Origin: Hyphomonas sp.
GTDB lineage: Bacteria; Pseudomonadota; Alphaproteobacteria; Caulobacterales; Hyphomonadaceae
Length of the DNA: 64,000 nt
Assembly: GCF_016125515.1 (NCBI RefSeq)
Contig: NZ_WGLO01000001.1
Location: 124,001 to 188,000 of the forward strand
Direction of reading: 5' to 3'
The notes under the pieces are model-generated. The model was not told where the DNA came from and ran no database searches. It saw nothing but the letters and a program-made list of their open reading frames with translations. How positions within the stretch are numbered: the stretch's first letter is position 1; each line of letters starts with the position of its first letter. The position numbers were made by a program, and so were the translations under genes. This document shows, in pieces, positions 9,674 through 18,696 of this stretch.

Positions 9674-10315
9674 ATGAAACATCCCGCCCTGCTTATTGCC
9701 CTGACGGCCGGTCTGCTGGCCACCGGGCTTGCGTTCTTTTCAAGCGCCGGGGCGGAAGACCGCCGGTTTGACGATCCGCCGGCCCGCGTGGCCACGGCGA
9801 TTTTTGCAGGCGGCTGTTTCTGGTGCGTGGAAGCCGACTTCGACAAGGTCGAAGGCGTGATCGACACCACCTCCGGCTACACCGGCGGCACGGTCGACAA
9901 TCCGAGCTACAAGCAGGTCACGCGCGGCGACACGGGCCATTACGAAGCCGTCAAGGTCACCTACGACCCTTCGAAAGTTTCTTACGACGAACTCGCCGAC
10001 TATTTCATCCACCACATCGACCCCACCGACGCCAAGGGCCAGTTCTGCGACAAGGGGCCGAGCTACCGTTCGGCGATCTTCGTGTCCGGGCAGGGTGAGC
10101 GCCAGTCGGCTGAAGCCGCGCTCAAACTGGCGAAGAAACAGCTGGGCCAGGATGTCGCCACCGCGATCCTTCCGGCAGGCGGCTTCTGGCCGGCAGAGGA
10201 TTACCATCAGGATTATTACATCCGCAGTGCTGTGAAGTACGACTTTTACCGCACCGCCTGTGGCCGTGATGACCGTATCAAGGATCTCTGGGGCAAAGTC
10301 GCCAAGGGCTCCTGA
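9674..10315 (+). CDS. msrA: Exported peptide methionine sulfoxide reductase A
   Basis: Reduces methionine-S-sulfoxide in oxidised proteins. The family signature GGCFWCVE is intact with the nucleophilic Cys at about residue 48 (numbering from the ATG at 9674). Further MsrA blocks are GYTGG, GHYEAVKVTYDP and a C-terminal YH-Q-YY element (EDYHQDYY). The first 28 residues are a signal peptide or membrane anchor, so the enzyme probably acts in the periplasm, unlike the usual cytosolic MsrA. An in-frame GTG lies two codons upstream at 9668; neither start has a strong ribosome-binding site. No MsrB is seen alongside. Confidence 0.94.
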   Translation: MKHPALLIALTAGLLATGLAFFSSAGAEDRRFDDPPARVATAIFAGGCFWCVEADFDKVEGVIDTTSGYTGGTVDNPSYKQVTRGDTGHYEAVKVTYDPSKVSYDELADYFIHHIDPTDAKGQFCDKGPSYRSAIFVSGQGERQSAEAALKLAKKQLGQDVATAILPAGGFWPAEDYHQDYYIRSAVKYDFYRTACGRDDRIKDLWGKVAKGS

Positions 10316-10336
10316 TCGTCCGGCGGCGCGCGTCGC

Positions 10337-11896
10337 TCAGTCCTTCGAGGGGCAGGGCGGCTCGTCGAATTCCTTCACGGTCGTGTATTTGGCATCCCAA
10401 TCGGCGTTGCGCTCGGCGGGCGCGAAGTCCTGCGCCACGTAGAGCTGGAACACGCGTGTGATCGGGCAGCCGTTGCCGCGCACGCCGAGATCGATGCGGA
10501 TCTGTCCGGCCGGCTCGAAGCGCTCAAAATCGCCGCGGATGCGCGGCCGCATCCAGGGATGAAGCGACGCCACCAGGACGGGCCCGTTGTGCACCGTTTC
10601 CAGCCCGACCCGCTCCGAAAAACTCTTCGGCGACGCATACCGGCGCCATGAAATCAGCGGCACCGTCCGATCGCGGCCATAGAAGTCCAGCCCGTGCCAG
10701 GCCTCCCGTTCGTCCACGAGCACGGCAACGGCGCCGATTCGCTCCGCTTCGGCGAACACTTGATCAGCCGCCACGTCCCAGCCGCGCGTGCGCTTCAGCG
10801 CATTGTCAATCCCCAGCGCCCGCGTCTGGGCTGGCGACAGGACCGGCACGACGAGGAAGATCAGCGCAGCGAGCGCGTTGACGCCCAGGCTTGCCCAGAT
10901 CAGCGCGCGGCGCTCCGCAAACCAGGCCGCGACCAGCAGGCTCGCCCCCGGATAGGCCGTCGCCGCCCAGTTAGCGTGTGCGCGCGACAGCACCGCCTGG
11001 CAGAGAATAAACAAGAGCACCGGCAATATGAAACAGAGCAGCCAGCGCGCCGGTGCAGGGTCGCCCTCCGTTCGAGACTTCCAGGTGATCAGGCCGGCAA
11101 TCAGCAGGATGAAACTGACCGGCCCGAACACGCCCAACTGATCGAGAAAATAGGTCAGGGCGTTTTCCGGGTGGAACAGGTCGCCGCCCAGATTGGCATT
11201 GTCCACTGTGTGGCCGACCGTCTGGAAGTCGTTCGCGGCATTCCAGGCAAAGTGCGGGGCGATCAGGAGCGTCATCACGCCCAGTGCCAGCGCGCCGCTC
11301 CATGACAGCAGGGCGCGGCGCATCGGCGCGTCGACGAGGCAGGTCAGGACGAGGCCGATGACGAAATAGAGCATTGCATACTTGGAGAGAATACCGAGCC
11401 CCACCACCGCGCCCAGCGCCGCAGCCGTCATCCGTCCGCTGCCACTGCGCAGCCGCCAAGCGAGAAACAGCCCGGTGCACCAAAACGGCATCAGCACGCC
11501 ATCGGTCGACAGCACGCTCGACGACAGCGTCACCGCCGGCATCAGCGCATAGAGCAGGGCTGCATAGAGTCCTGTTTTTGCGGAAAACATTTCCCGTCCG
11601 GCCAGGAACAGGAGGCCGGCTGCCGCCGTATGCAGAAAGGGCGCAGCCAGCCGCACGGCCCACTCGTTGTTGCCGAACACAGCGGTCATCAGGTGGATGA
11701 CCCAGGCGATCATAGGCGGTTTGGAATAATAACCCCAGGCCAGCTCCTGCGACCAGCGCCAGTACTGGGCTTCATCCGCATAGAGATTAAGCGGCGAGGC
11801 CAGGATCGCGCAGACCCGTACCAGCAACAGCACGGCCAGGGCGGCCAGCGTCAGCCGGGCCTCGGGACTCTTCGGGATGAGGTTCACAGCAGACAT
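10337..11896 (-). CDS. GT39/ArnT-like integral membrane glycosyltransferase
   Basis: A 519-residue polytopic membrane protein of the dolichyl-phosphate-mannose / ArnT superfamily (GT-C fold), which moves a sugar from a polyprenyl-phosphate donor to lipid or protein in the periplasm. The first luminal loop carries the family's acidic motif (LYADEAQYWRWSQ) and YYSKPPMIAW. About ten hydrophobic helices follow, then a soluble C-terminal domain with several Cys residues. I place the start at ATG 11896 (MSAVNLIPKS) because the upstream extension is polar, rich in Cys and lacks support. The acceptor cannot be named. It is divergent from the TonB receptor gene and 21 bases from convergent msrA. Confidence 0.85.
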   Translation of the reverse strand: MSAVNLIPKSPEARLTLAALAVLLLVRVCAILASPLNLYADEAQYWRWSQELAWGYYSKPPMIAWVIHLMTAVFGNNEWAVRLAAPFLHTAAAGLLFLAGREMFSAKTGLYAALLYALMPAVTLSSSVLSTDGVLMPFWCTGLFLAWRLRSGSGRMTAAALGAVVGLGILSKYAMLYFVIGLVLTCLVDAPMRRALLSWSGALALGVMTLLIAPHFAWNAANDFQTVGHTVDNANLGGDLFHPENALTYFLDQLGVFGPVSFILLIAGLITWKSRTEGDPAPARWLLCFILPVLLFILCQAVLSRAHANWAATAYPGASLLVAAWFAERRALIWASLGVNALAALIFLVVPVLSPAQTRALGIDNALKRTRGWDVAADQVFAEAERIGAVAVLVDEREAWHGLDFYGRDRTVPLISWRRYASPKSFSERVGLETVHNGPVLVASLHPWMRPRIRGDFERFEPAGQIRIDLGVRGNGCPITRVFQLYVAQDFAPAERNADWDAKYTTVKEFDEPPCPSKD

Positions 11897-12058
11897 GGCC
11901 GATTCGGGTTGTTTGCGCCTCTTATGGCGGCTTGGCGCACACAAATACAGATCAGTTTGCGGCGCATTCAGCACAAGTGTGCCGCACAGCGTGTCATTTT
12001 TGCATCGCAACAAAAAAACCGGCCCCGGATTGGCCGCCTCAGCAGAACCTTCAATTGT

Positions 12059-12076
12059 CTGTCACTGATCTGTCAT
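12059..12076 (+). promoter_or_regulatory. Pho box upstream of the Oar-like TonB receptor
   Basis: CTGTCAC, four bases, CTGTCAT: an almost perfect PhoB dimer site (7-bp direct repeats at 11-bp period). Ten bases further lies TAATGC, a plausible -10, at 12087-12092. That is the geometry expected when PhoB replaces the -35 contact. The receptor ATG is 80 bases downstream of the box. Confidence 0.8.
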
Positions 12077-12156
12077 GTAGCGGGACTAATGCCGAGCTAG
12101 AACCGGAGCGGCACGAGGGCACTCCGGTAGCGGTCGACAAAGTCGGGGAAGACAAC

Positions 12157-15100
12157 ATGATCAAGAATTTCTTTGCACGTAGCGTGTCCGTTGCGGCCAT
12201 CGCTGCGATCCTGCCGGTTGCGGCAGTCCACGCTCAGGTCACCTCTTCGAGCGCGCGCGGGGTCGTTACCGACTCGGCCGGTCAGCCCGTCGCTGGCGCC
12301 ACTGTCACGATCGTCCACGAGCCCACCGGCACCGTCACCACGGCGACCACCGGTCTCAACGGCGCCTACACATCCCAGAACCTCCGCGTCGGCGGTCCGT
12401 TCAGCTTCACCGTCACCGGTGAAGGCGTAACCGCCAGCCGTGTGGAGGGCGTCTACACCAGCCTCGGCGACACCGCTGTTGTCAACATTGTCACCGCTGC
12501 GGCCGATGATACGGCCCGCCTCGATACGGTCGTCGTGACCGGCTCGTCGATCGTTGCCCAGGTTGCAACCGGCCCGTCGTCGACCTTCAACCTCGCCACG
12601 CTGGAAAATTCCCCGGCGATCAACCGCGACATCAAGGACATCATCCGCCTTGACCCGCGCGTCTACATCGATCCCAACGCTGGCGGTTCGGCTGGTTCTG
12701 ACGGCGTGCAGTGCGCCGGTGCCAGCACCCGGTACAACTCGCTGACCGTTGACGGCGTCCGCCTCAACGACAACTTCGGCCTCAACAGCAACGGCTATCC
12801 GACCGAGCGAATCCCGTTCTCGTACGACGCAATCGAGCAGGTCTCGGTTGAACTCGCACCGTTCGACGTCGCCTACGGTTCCTTCACGGCCTGTAACATC
12901 AACGCCGTCACCAAGACCGGCACGAACGAAATCCATGGCGGTTTCTTCTACGATTACACCAGCGACTCGCTGACGGGTGACAAGACTGACGGCATCGACC
13001 GCGATCTCGGCACCTTCGACGAAAAGCGCTACGGCGTCCACGTCGGCGCGCCGATCATCAAGGACCGCCTGTTCGCTTTCCTCGCCTACGAGAAATTCGA
13101 AGGCGCAAACATCTTTGGCGCAACGCCAGAAGATGTCGGCCTGTCTCAGGCTCTTTACCAGAGCGTCATCGACACTGCTGTGAACCAGTATGGCTATGTG
13201 GCCGGTGGTCTGCCGACCTCGCTGGCTGTCGAAGACGAAAAATTCTTCGCCAAGATCGACTGGAACATCACGGAAACCCAGCGCGCGGCGTTCACCTACA
13301 CTTACAACGACGGCTTCAACTTCTCGCCTTCTGACAATAGCTCGAGCCAGATTTCCGATGGAAATCACTACTACGAGCGCGGTGCGAAGCTGGAATCCTA
13401 CACCGCCGCCCTGTATTCTGACTGGACGCCGAATTTCAACACCGAGCTGCGCGCTTCGGTTCTGAACCTCGACAACCGTCAGATCCCGGTCGCCGGCCTC
13501 GACGGTTTCGGTGAAGTCCAGATCCGCGTTCCTCGCGACCTGTTCTCGGGCACGACGACGATCTATCTCGGCGCTGACGATAGCCGTCACGCCAACCAGC
13601 TCTCCTATGACCTGACGAACTACAAGGCTGCCGCAAACTACCAGCTCGGCAACCACCTGCTGACGGCCGGTGTTGAGCGCGAAGAGTTCAATGTGTTCAA
13701 CCTCTTCATCCAGCAGGTTCAGGGTGAGTGGCGCTTCGCGAGCCCTACGACCTTCGCTTCGGGTGACTACAACTTCTTCAACTACACGAACGCCGCGGGC
13801 ACGAACAACCAGAACGATGGCGCAGCTGACTTCGGCTACGAAATCACGACCGGTTACCTGCAGGATACCTGGAACGTCACGGACTATCTCGATGTGACGG
13901 CAGGCATTCGTTACGACTACTACACGACCAGCGACAAGCCAGCGTACAACCCGGCTTTCTTCGCCCGTTCTGGCTTCCGCAATGATGCGACGCTTGACGG
14001 CGAAGGCATTGTCCAGCCGCGCATCGGCTTCAACCTTGAAGTCAATCCGGACGTGAAGTTCCACGGCGGCGTCGGCCTCTTCTCCGGCGGCAACCCGAAC
14101 GTCTGGCTATCGAACAACTATTCCAACAACGGCGTCGTGTTGGCGGACTATGTCATCACCTCGGGCAACGTGAACACGGACACCTATCCGAACGGCGGCA
14201 GCCCGTTCATCGACGTGCCACAAACGGCGATCGATTTTGTTGCAAACGCAAACGGCGCCGGCAACGTCAACGCGCTGGATCCGAATTTCAAGATCCCCTC
14301 TGAGTGGAAGTTTGCTTTCGGCGGCGTGTTTAATATCGACACCGGTGTTCCGATCCTCGGTGACGACTTGCGCCTCCAGGCTGACCTTCTTGTTTCTAAG
14401 ACCAACGAGTCTGCGATCGTCGTCCCGCTCGGCTACGCCCAGTCGGGCGTTGGCCCTGACGGCCGTCCGATCTATCGCGGTACCAGCAACACCAACGACT
14501 TCATGCTGACGAATGCCGACAACAAAGGCAGCTCGAAAGTGTTCTCGATCGCAGCTTCGCAGCAGTATGAAAACGGCATCGACTGGTCGCTGGCCTACGC
14601 CTACACGGACGCCAAAGACACCAACCCGATGACCTCATCGGTCGCGTTCTCGAACTTCGCGAACTACACGACCTACGATCCGGTCAACATCCCGACCGCA
14701 ACGACCGATTACGAGATCGCGCACCGAATCACGATGAAGATCGACTACGAGCACGATTTTATTGGTGATTATACCTCGCGGATTTCGTTGTTCGGTTCAG
14801 CCAACGAAGGCTCGCCTTACAGCTACACCTTTGCTCGCAACACGCTGTTCGAACCGAACTCGTTCGCCAACAGTCGTCAGCTGGCGTACATCCCGACCGG
14901 TGTGAACGATCCGCTGATCGCGCCGACCTCGAATGCCGCCGCTGTTGCTGCGCTTAACGCGTTCATCTCCAGCCACGATGTGCTTGACGAGTATCGTGGA
15001 CAGATCGCGCCACGCAACATCGCTGCGGACGACTGGTGGACCACGTTCGACCTTCGTCTGTCCCAGGATCTCCCGGGCCTGCGTAAGGACGACCGTACGC

Positions 15101-15321
15101 AGGTCTACATGGTCATCGAGAACCTCGGTAACCTGCTGAACAGCGACTGGGGCATCCAACGCGAGCACGGCTTCCCGGGCAACGCGGAGCTCTACACGGC
15201 CACGATCAACGCCAACAACCAATACGTGATCTCGGCCTTCAACTCGTCGGCAGACAACGACTCTATCAACGTTGACCCGTCTCTGTGGAAGATCCGCTTT
15301 GGCCTGAAGTACAAGTTCTGA
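12157..15321 (+). CDS. Oar-like TonB-dependent outer-membrane receptor
   Basis: A 1054-residue outer-membrane protein. It begins with a signal peptide (MIKNFFARSVSVAAIAAILP onward, cleavage after VHAQ). Next comes a carboxypeptidase-regulatory-like beta domain (about residues 30-115: ARGVVTDSAGQPVAGATV), a TonB-box-like LDTVVVTGSS, a plug with FDVAYGSF, and a large beta-barrel ending in the aromatic KIRFGLKYKF expected for outer-membrane insertion. Such receptors import large or scarce substrates using TonB energy. I chose the ATG at 12157, since a signal peptide follows it and GGGGAAG lies just upstream; the longer frame adds 75 unlikely residues. The upstream Pho box implies induction by phosphate starvation, so a phosphorus-containing ligand is plausible but unproven. 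Confidence 0.92.
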   Translation: MIKNFFARSVSVAAIAAILPVAAVHAQVTSSSARGVVTDSAGQPVAGATVTIVHEPTGTVTTATTGLNGAYTSQNLRVGGPFSFTVTGEGVTASRVEGVYTSLGDTAVVNIVTAAADDTARLDTVVVTGSSIVAQVATGPSSTFNLATLENSPAINRDIKDIIRLDPRVYIDPNAGGSAGSDGVQCAGASTRYNSLTVDGVRLNDNFGLNSNGYPTERIPFSYDAIEQVSVELAPFDVAYGSFTACNINAVTKTGTNEIHGGFFYDYTSDSLTGDKTDGIDRDLGTFDEKRYGVHVGAPIIKDRLFAFLAYEKFEGANIFGATPEDVGLSQALYQSVIDTAVNQYGYVAGGLPTSLAVEDEKFFAKIDWNITETQRAAFTYTYNDGFNFSPSDNSSSQISDGNHYYERGAKLESYTAALYSDWTPNFNTELRASVLNLDNRQIPVAGLDGFGEVQIRVPRDLFSGTTTIYLGADDSRHANQLSYDLTNYKAAANYQLGNHLLTAGVEREEFNVFNLFIQQVQGEWRFASPTTFASGDYNFFNYTNAAGTNNQNDGAADFGYEITTGYLQDTWNVTDYLDVTAGIRYDYYTTSDKPAYNPAFFARSGFRNDATLDGEGIVQPRIGFNLEVNPDVKFHGGVGLFSGGNPNVWLSNNYSNNGVVLADYVITSGNVNTDTYPNGGSPFIDVPQTAIDFVANANGAGNVNALDPNFKIPSEWKFAFGGVFNIDTGVPILGDDLRLQADLLVSKTNESAIVVPLGYAQSGVGPDGRPIYRGTSNTNDFMLTNADNKGSSKVFSIAASQQYENGIDWSLAYAYTDAKDTNPMTSSVAFSNFANYTTYDPVNIPTATTDYEIAHRITMKIDYEHDFIGDYTSRISLFGSANEGSPYSYTFARNTLFEPNSFANSRQLAYIPTGVNDPLIAPTSNAAAVAALNAFISSHDVLDEYRGQIAPRNIAADDWWTTFDLRLSQDLPGLRKDDRTQVYMVIENLGNLLNSDWGIQREHGFPGNAELYTATINANNQYVISAFNSSADNDSINVDPSLWKIRFGLKYKF

Positions 15322-15354
15322 TCTGCCAACCGGCTCAGAACGATTGAATACAAG

Positions 15355-15380
15355 GGGCGGCCTTTCCGGGCCGCCCTTTT
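15355..15380 (+). terminator. Intrinsic terminator after the TonB receptor
   Basis: An 8-bp perfect stem (GGGCGGCC / GGCCGCCC) with a TTTCCG loop followed by TTTT and then CCTTT. It lies 33 bases after the receptor stop and ends just before the agmatine deiminase gene. Confidence 0.85.
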
Positions 15381-15415
15381 CCTTTGAACAAACCTGTGGC
15401 AAGGCGCGCAGCAAT

Positions 15416-16399
15416 ATGCCCGGATCCAAGAATTTCCTCCCGCCCGAATGGGCGCCGCATGCCGCCCTCTGGGCGGGCTGGCCCCGCCTTGCTGAAGAAT
15501 GGGGCGGCGAACTTGCGCCCGCCCGCAAGGATACTGCTGCCTTCATCCACGCCGCGGCGGTGCACGTGCCGGTGAAGGTCGCAATCGGGTCGGACGAGGC
15601 GATGGCTTCGGCGCTGGCCGCCGTCGGCGGCGCCGCCGAGCTCGTGCGCATTCCCACCGGTGATATCTGGTTGCGCGATACGGGCCCGATCGTCACGGGG
15701 CAGGGCGCCGCCCGCCAAGCTCAGGTATTCCGCTTCAACGGCTGGGGCGGCAAATACCTGATGGACGGCGACACCGACACGGCGGCCGCGCTGGCCGGTC
15801 ATGAGGCTCTCCCCACGCGCGCCCACGATTTCGTGCTCGAAGGGGGTGGCATCGATGTCGATGGCGAAGGCCGCCTGCTGACGACCCGCCAGTGCCTGCT
15901 CAATCCGAACCGTAACCCGCTGCTCTCCGAAGACCAGATCGAGGGCCATCTGCGTGCTGCGCTCGGCGTCGAGGAGATCCTCTGGCTCGGCGATGGTCTT
16001 GCCAACGACCACACCGATGGCCATGTGGACAACATCGCCCGCTTTATCGGCCCCGGCCATGTGCTCTGCCAGCATCCCGCCGGCCCGGATGATCCGAATA
16101 CGGAGGTTCTGCGCGACATCGAACGTACGCTCGCGGCGGCCGGCCTGATGGTGTCGACCATCCCGTCGCCTGGCCGCATCCATTTCGGCGATGGCGTGCC
16201 GGTGCCCGCCAGCCATATGAACTTCACGATCACGAATGGAGCCGTCCTCGTGCCGATCTATGAGGATCGGTACAGCGCCGTTGCCCTGGCCGAACTGAAG
16301 GCGCTGTTCCCCGGCCGGGACGTGATCGGCCTGCCTGCGCGCGGCATTCTCGCCGGCGGGGGCAGTTTCCATTGCATGACCCGCGAAATCCCCGCCTGA
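15416..16399 (+). CDS. aguA: Agmatine deiminase
   Basis: Converts agmatine to N-carbamoylputrescine and ammonia, a step of the arginine-derived putrescine route. The 327-residue protein belongs to the peptidyl-arginine-deiminase-like guanidino-modifying family. Visible catalytic elements are WLRDTGP (Asp88), HTDGHVDN (His203) and the C-terminal GGGSFHCMT with nucleophile Cys320. The start at 15416 is the first ATG after the terminator and puts the family's N-terminal FLPPEWAPH at residue 7. The next gene, 13 bases on, encodes the following enzyme of the pathway, so the two form an operon. Confidence 0.93.
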   Translation: MPGSKNFLPPEWAPHAALWAGWPRLAEEWGGELAPARKDTAAFIHAAAVHVPVKVAIGSDEAMASALAAVGGAAELVRIPTGDIWLRDTGPIVTGQGAARQAQVFRFNGWGGKYLMDGDTDTAAALAGHEALPTRAHDFVLEGGGIDVDGEGRLLTTRQCLLNPNRNPLLSEDQIEGHLRAALGVEEILWLGDGLANDHTDGHVDNIARFIGPGHVLCQHPAGPDDPNTEVLRDIERTLAAAGLMVSTIPSPGRIHFGDGVPVPASHMNFTITNGAVLVPIYEDRYSAVALAELKALFPGRDVIGLPARGILAGGGSFHCMTREIPA

Positions 16400-16412
16400 T
16401 AGGAGGCTTCCC

Positions 16413-17255
16413 ATGGCCCGCACGCTGACCCTCGCCGCCATCCAGTTCGCTCCGTCCGATGATGTGCAGGCGAACATCGACCGTGTCGCCGGATTCATCC
16501 GCGAGGCGGCCGCCAAAGGCGCCGATGTTGTCCTGCCGCCGGAGCTCTTTTGCGGCGTCTATTTCTGCAAGACGCAGGAAGAGGAACACTTCGCTCGCGC
16601 GATGGAATGGCCCGAGCATCCAGCCGTTCGTCAGTTCTCGGAGCTTGCGGCCGAACTCGGTGTTGTTATCCCGATCTCGATCTACGAGAAGGAAGGCCCG
16701 CTCTACTTCAACTCGGTCGTGATGATCGATGCCGACGGCACGCCCCTCGGCGTCTATCGCAAGAGCCACATTCCCGATGGTCCCGGCTATCAGGAGAAAT
16801 TCTATTTCCGCCCCGGCGATACGGGCTTCCGCACATGGTCGACACTCAAGGGCCGCATCGGTGTTGGTATCTGCTGGGACCAGTGGTTCCCGGAAGCGGC
16901 CCGCGCGATGGCCCTGATGGGGGCAGACGCGCTCCTCTATCCCACTGCCATCGGTGCAGAGCCGCAGGATGTCGGTCTCGATACCGCCGCGCGCTGGCGC
17001 CGCGGTATGCAGGGCCACGCCGTCGCTAATGTCATACCAATCGTCGCCGCCAATCGTGTCGGCGATGAAGGCGGGCAAGTCTTCTATGGCACCAGCTTCA
17101 TCACAGACGAGACGGGCGAGATCGCCTGCGACTTCGGCCGCACGGAGGAGGGGGTGCTCATCGCGTCCTTCGATCTCGACAAGATCGACCAGGCTCGCGC
17201 CGCCTGGGGCTTCTTCCGCGACCGCCGCAGCGACCTCTACGACATCCTGCTCTAG
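16413..17255 (+). CDS. aguB: N-carbamoylputrescine amidase
   Basis: Hydrolyses N-carbamoylputrescine to putrescine, CO2 and ammonia. A 280-residue nitrilase-superfamily enzyme with the Glu-Lys-Cys triad visible: Glu44 in LPPELFCGVY, Lys117 in YRKSHIPDGPGY, Cys154 in GVGICWDQWFPE. The last block and YQEKFYF are characteristic of the AguB subgroup. A strong ribosome-binding site (AGGAGG) sits before the ATG, 13 bases after aguA. Its TAG overlaps the stop of the convergent permease gene (CTAG at 17252-17255). Confidence 0.95.
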   Translation: MARTLTLAAIQFAPSDDVQANIDRVAGFIREAAAKGADVVLPPELFCGVYFCKTQEEEHFARAMEWPEHPAVRQFSELAAELGVVIPISIYEKEGPLYFNSVVMIDADGTPLGVYRKSHIPDGPGYQEKFYFRPGDTGFRTWSTLKGRIGVGICWDQWFPEAARAMALMGADALLYPTAIGAEPQDVGLDTAARWRRGMQGHAVANVIPIVAANRVGDEGGQVFYGTSFITDETGEIACDFGRTEEGVLIASFDLDKIDQARAAWGFFRDRRSDLYDILL

Positions 17256-18586
17256 AGAGCGGCAGCAGCGCCGTCGATTTCATCGAGCACACGCTGTTTC
17301 ACGGCGTTCTCGTTGAATAGGTAAATCGCACTGGCGCCCACGGCCGCGACGATGATCATGGCCGCCAGGACGGCGGGATAGCCGCCCAGCGCTTCAATCG
17401 GGCCAAGGCTCGCCGAGGCCAGCGTGATACCGAGATTGGCGATCGCCATGAACAGCGTGAACTGTGTCGCGGCAACCTTCAGTGAGCAGACTTTCATGGC
17501 CGAGGCGCAGATCGCGATCTGGGCCAGCGTGTAAAGCGACAGGAAAGCCAGCGCTGCAATCTGGATCGCAAGATCGGCCGCCCAGACGGGCTGGGCCATC
17601 CAGTAGATCGCTACGGCGCCGCCCATCAGGCCAAAGGCCAACAGGGTTGTTGGCCTTGATCCCAGCCGGTCAGCGATAAATCCGATCACCAGGACGCCCA
17701 GGATGCCCGCGAGCAGGTTCGCCGATCCGGACAACGCGGAAAATTCTGCGTCGTTCCAGCCGCCGATCCTGATGGCGATCAGCGGCATCGCTCCGACATA
17801 GAAGCCGTAGAGCAAGCCCGTGGCGATCTGCGCAACTGCAAGCAGGCCCGCATCCCGCGTGACCATAGCCTTCCAGACGGACCTGATCAGGGGCCACCAC
17901 GTTCCGGCTTGCCGCGCAGCCGACTCTGCCGAAGGGGCGCCGGCCGTCCATGGCAACAGGCGCTCGCCCGGCCGTTCACGGAACACTACCATGATCATCA
18001 GTACAGCGACAACAAACCCAGCATTGCCGATCATTGCGCCTGGGAAACCGATGGAAGCGATAGCAAAGCCCGCAAAGGCTGTTCCCGCAGCAATGCCGAT
18101 GGATTGGCCGCCAAACATCAGACCGTTTGCCCTTGCGCGTTCGTCGTCCGGAATCAGATCGACCGCCATGCCGTCAACAGCCACATCCTGGAATGTCGTT
18201 GCAGTCATGATGCAAAAGGCAAACAAGGAGAGCGTGCCGATCTGGCTCGGTGAAGGATCAACAAGCGCCATGAGGATGAGGCCGAGCGCCATGACCGATT
18301 GCGCACCTATCAGCCACGCCCGCCGCCGGCCCATGGGAAGGTAAGTAAACCTGTCCATGATAAATCCGTTCACGAACTTCAGTGTCCACGGAAGACCGGT
18401 GGCGCCGAGAAATCCGCCGATCTCGAGCGGCGAGGCGCCGTTCACCGCCAGCCAGGCCGGAATGGCGAAGTAGAACACACCGATGGGCGCGCCTTGCGCC
18501 ACATAGAGCAGGAAAACCGACAGGAAGCGGAGCGTCTGGTATTCTGAAATCGCGGGCAGGCCGCCCCTCTCAACAGAGTGTGCCAT
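17252..18586 (-). CDS. AmpG-like MFS permease
   Basis: A 444-residue inner-membrane transporter of about 12 helices. The N-terminal block (YVAQGAPIGVFYFAIPAWL, then LPWTLKFVNGFIMDR and MGRRRAWLIGAQ) is the signature of the AmpG/PAT branch of the major facilitator superfamily. AmpG proper imports anhydromuropeptides for cell-wall recycling, but many homologues have other or unknown cargo, so the substrate is left open. No recycling genes flank it. It converges on aguB. Confidence 0.82.
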   Translation of the reverse strand: MAHSVERGGLPAISEYQTLRFLSVFLLYVAQGAPIGVFYFAIPAWLAVNGASPLEIGGFLGATGLPWTLKFVNGFIMDRFTYLPMGRRRAWLIGAQSVMALGLILMALVDPSPSQIGTLSLFAFCIMTATTFQDVAVDGMAVDLIPDDERARANGLMFGGQSIGIAAGTAFAGFAIASIGFPGAMIGNAGFVVAVLMIMVVFRERPGERLLPWTAGAPSAESAARQAGTWWPLIRSVWKAMVTRDAGLLAVAQIATGLLYGFYVGAMPLIAIRIGGWNDAEFSALSGSANLLAGILGVLVIGFIADRLGSRPTTLLAFGLMGGAVAIYWMAQPVWAADLAIQIAALAFLSLYTLAQIAICASAMKVCSLKVAATQFTLFMAIANLGITLASASLGPIEALGGYPAVLAAMIIVAAVGASAIYLFNENAVKQRVLDEIDGAAAAL

Positions 18587-18696
18587 ATCGATTGTCCCCC
18601 GGGCTCACCTGATAGTGACACCGCCAGTGCCAACGCTATGGCCAAAAAACGCCAGCTCAAGCAAAATGTTTCGGGGGGGGCGTTTCGGGATCCGGC

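Noticed and set aside
12097-14064. 655-codon open frame opposite the TonB receptor
   Set aside because: Low-complexity Val/Arg/Asp composition, no start signal, and the sense strand encodes a clear receptor.
18673-18680. Run of eight G residues between the permease and amidohydrolase genes
   Set aside because: Lies downstream of one gene and far upstream of the other start; no sign of a switch or promoter there.
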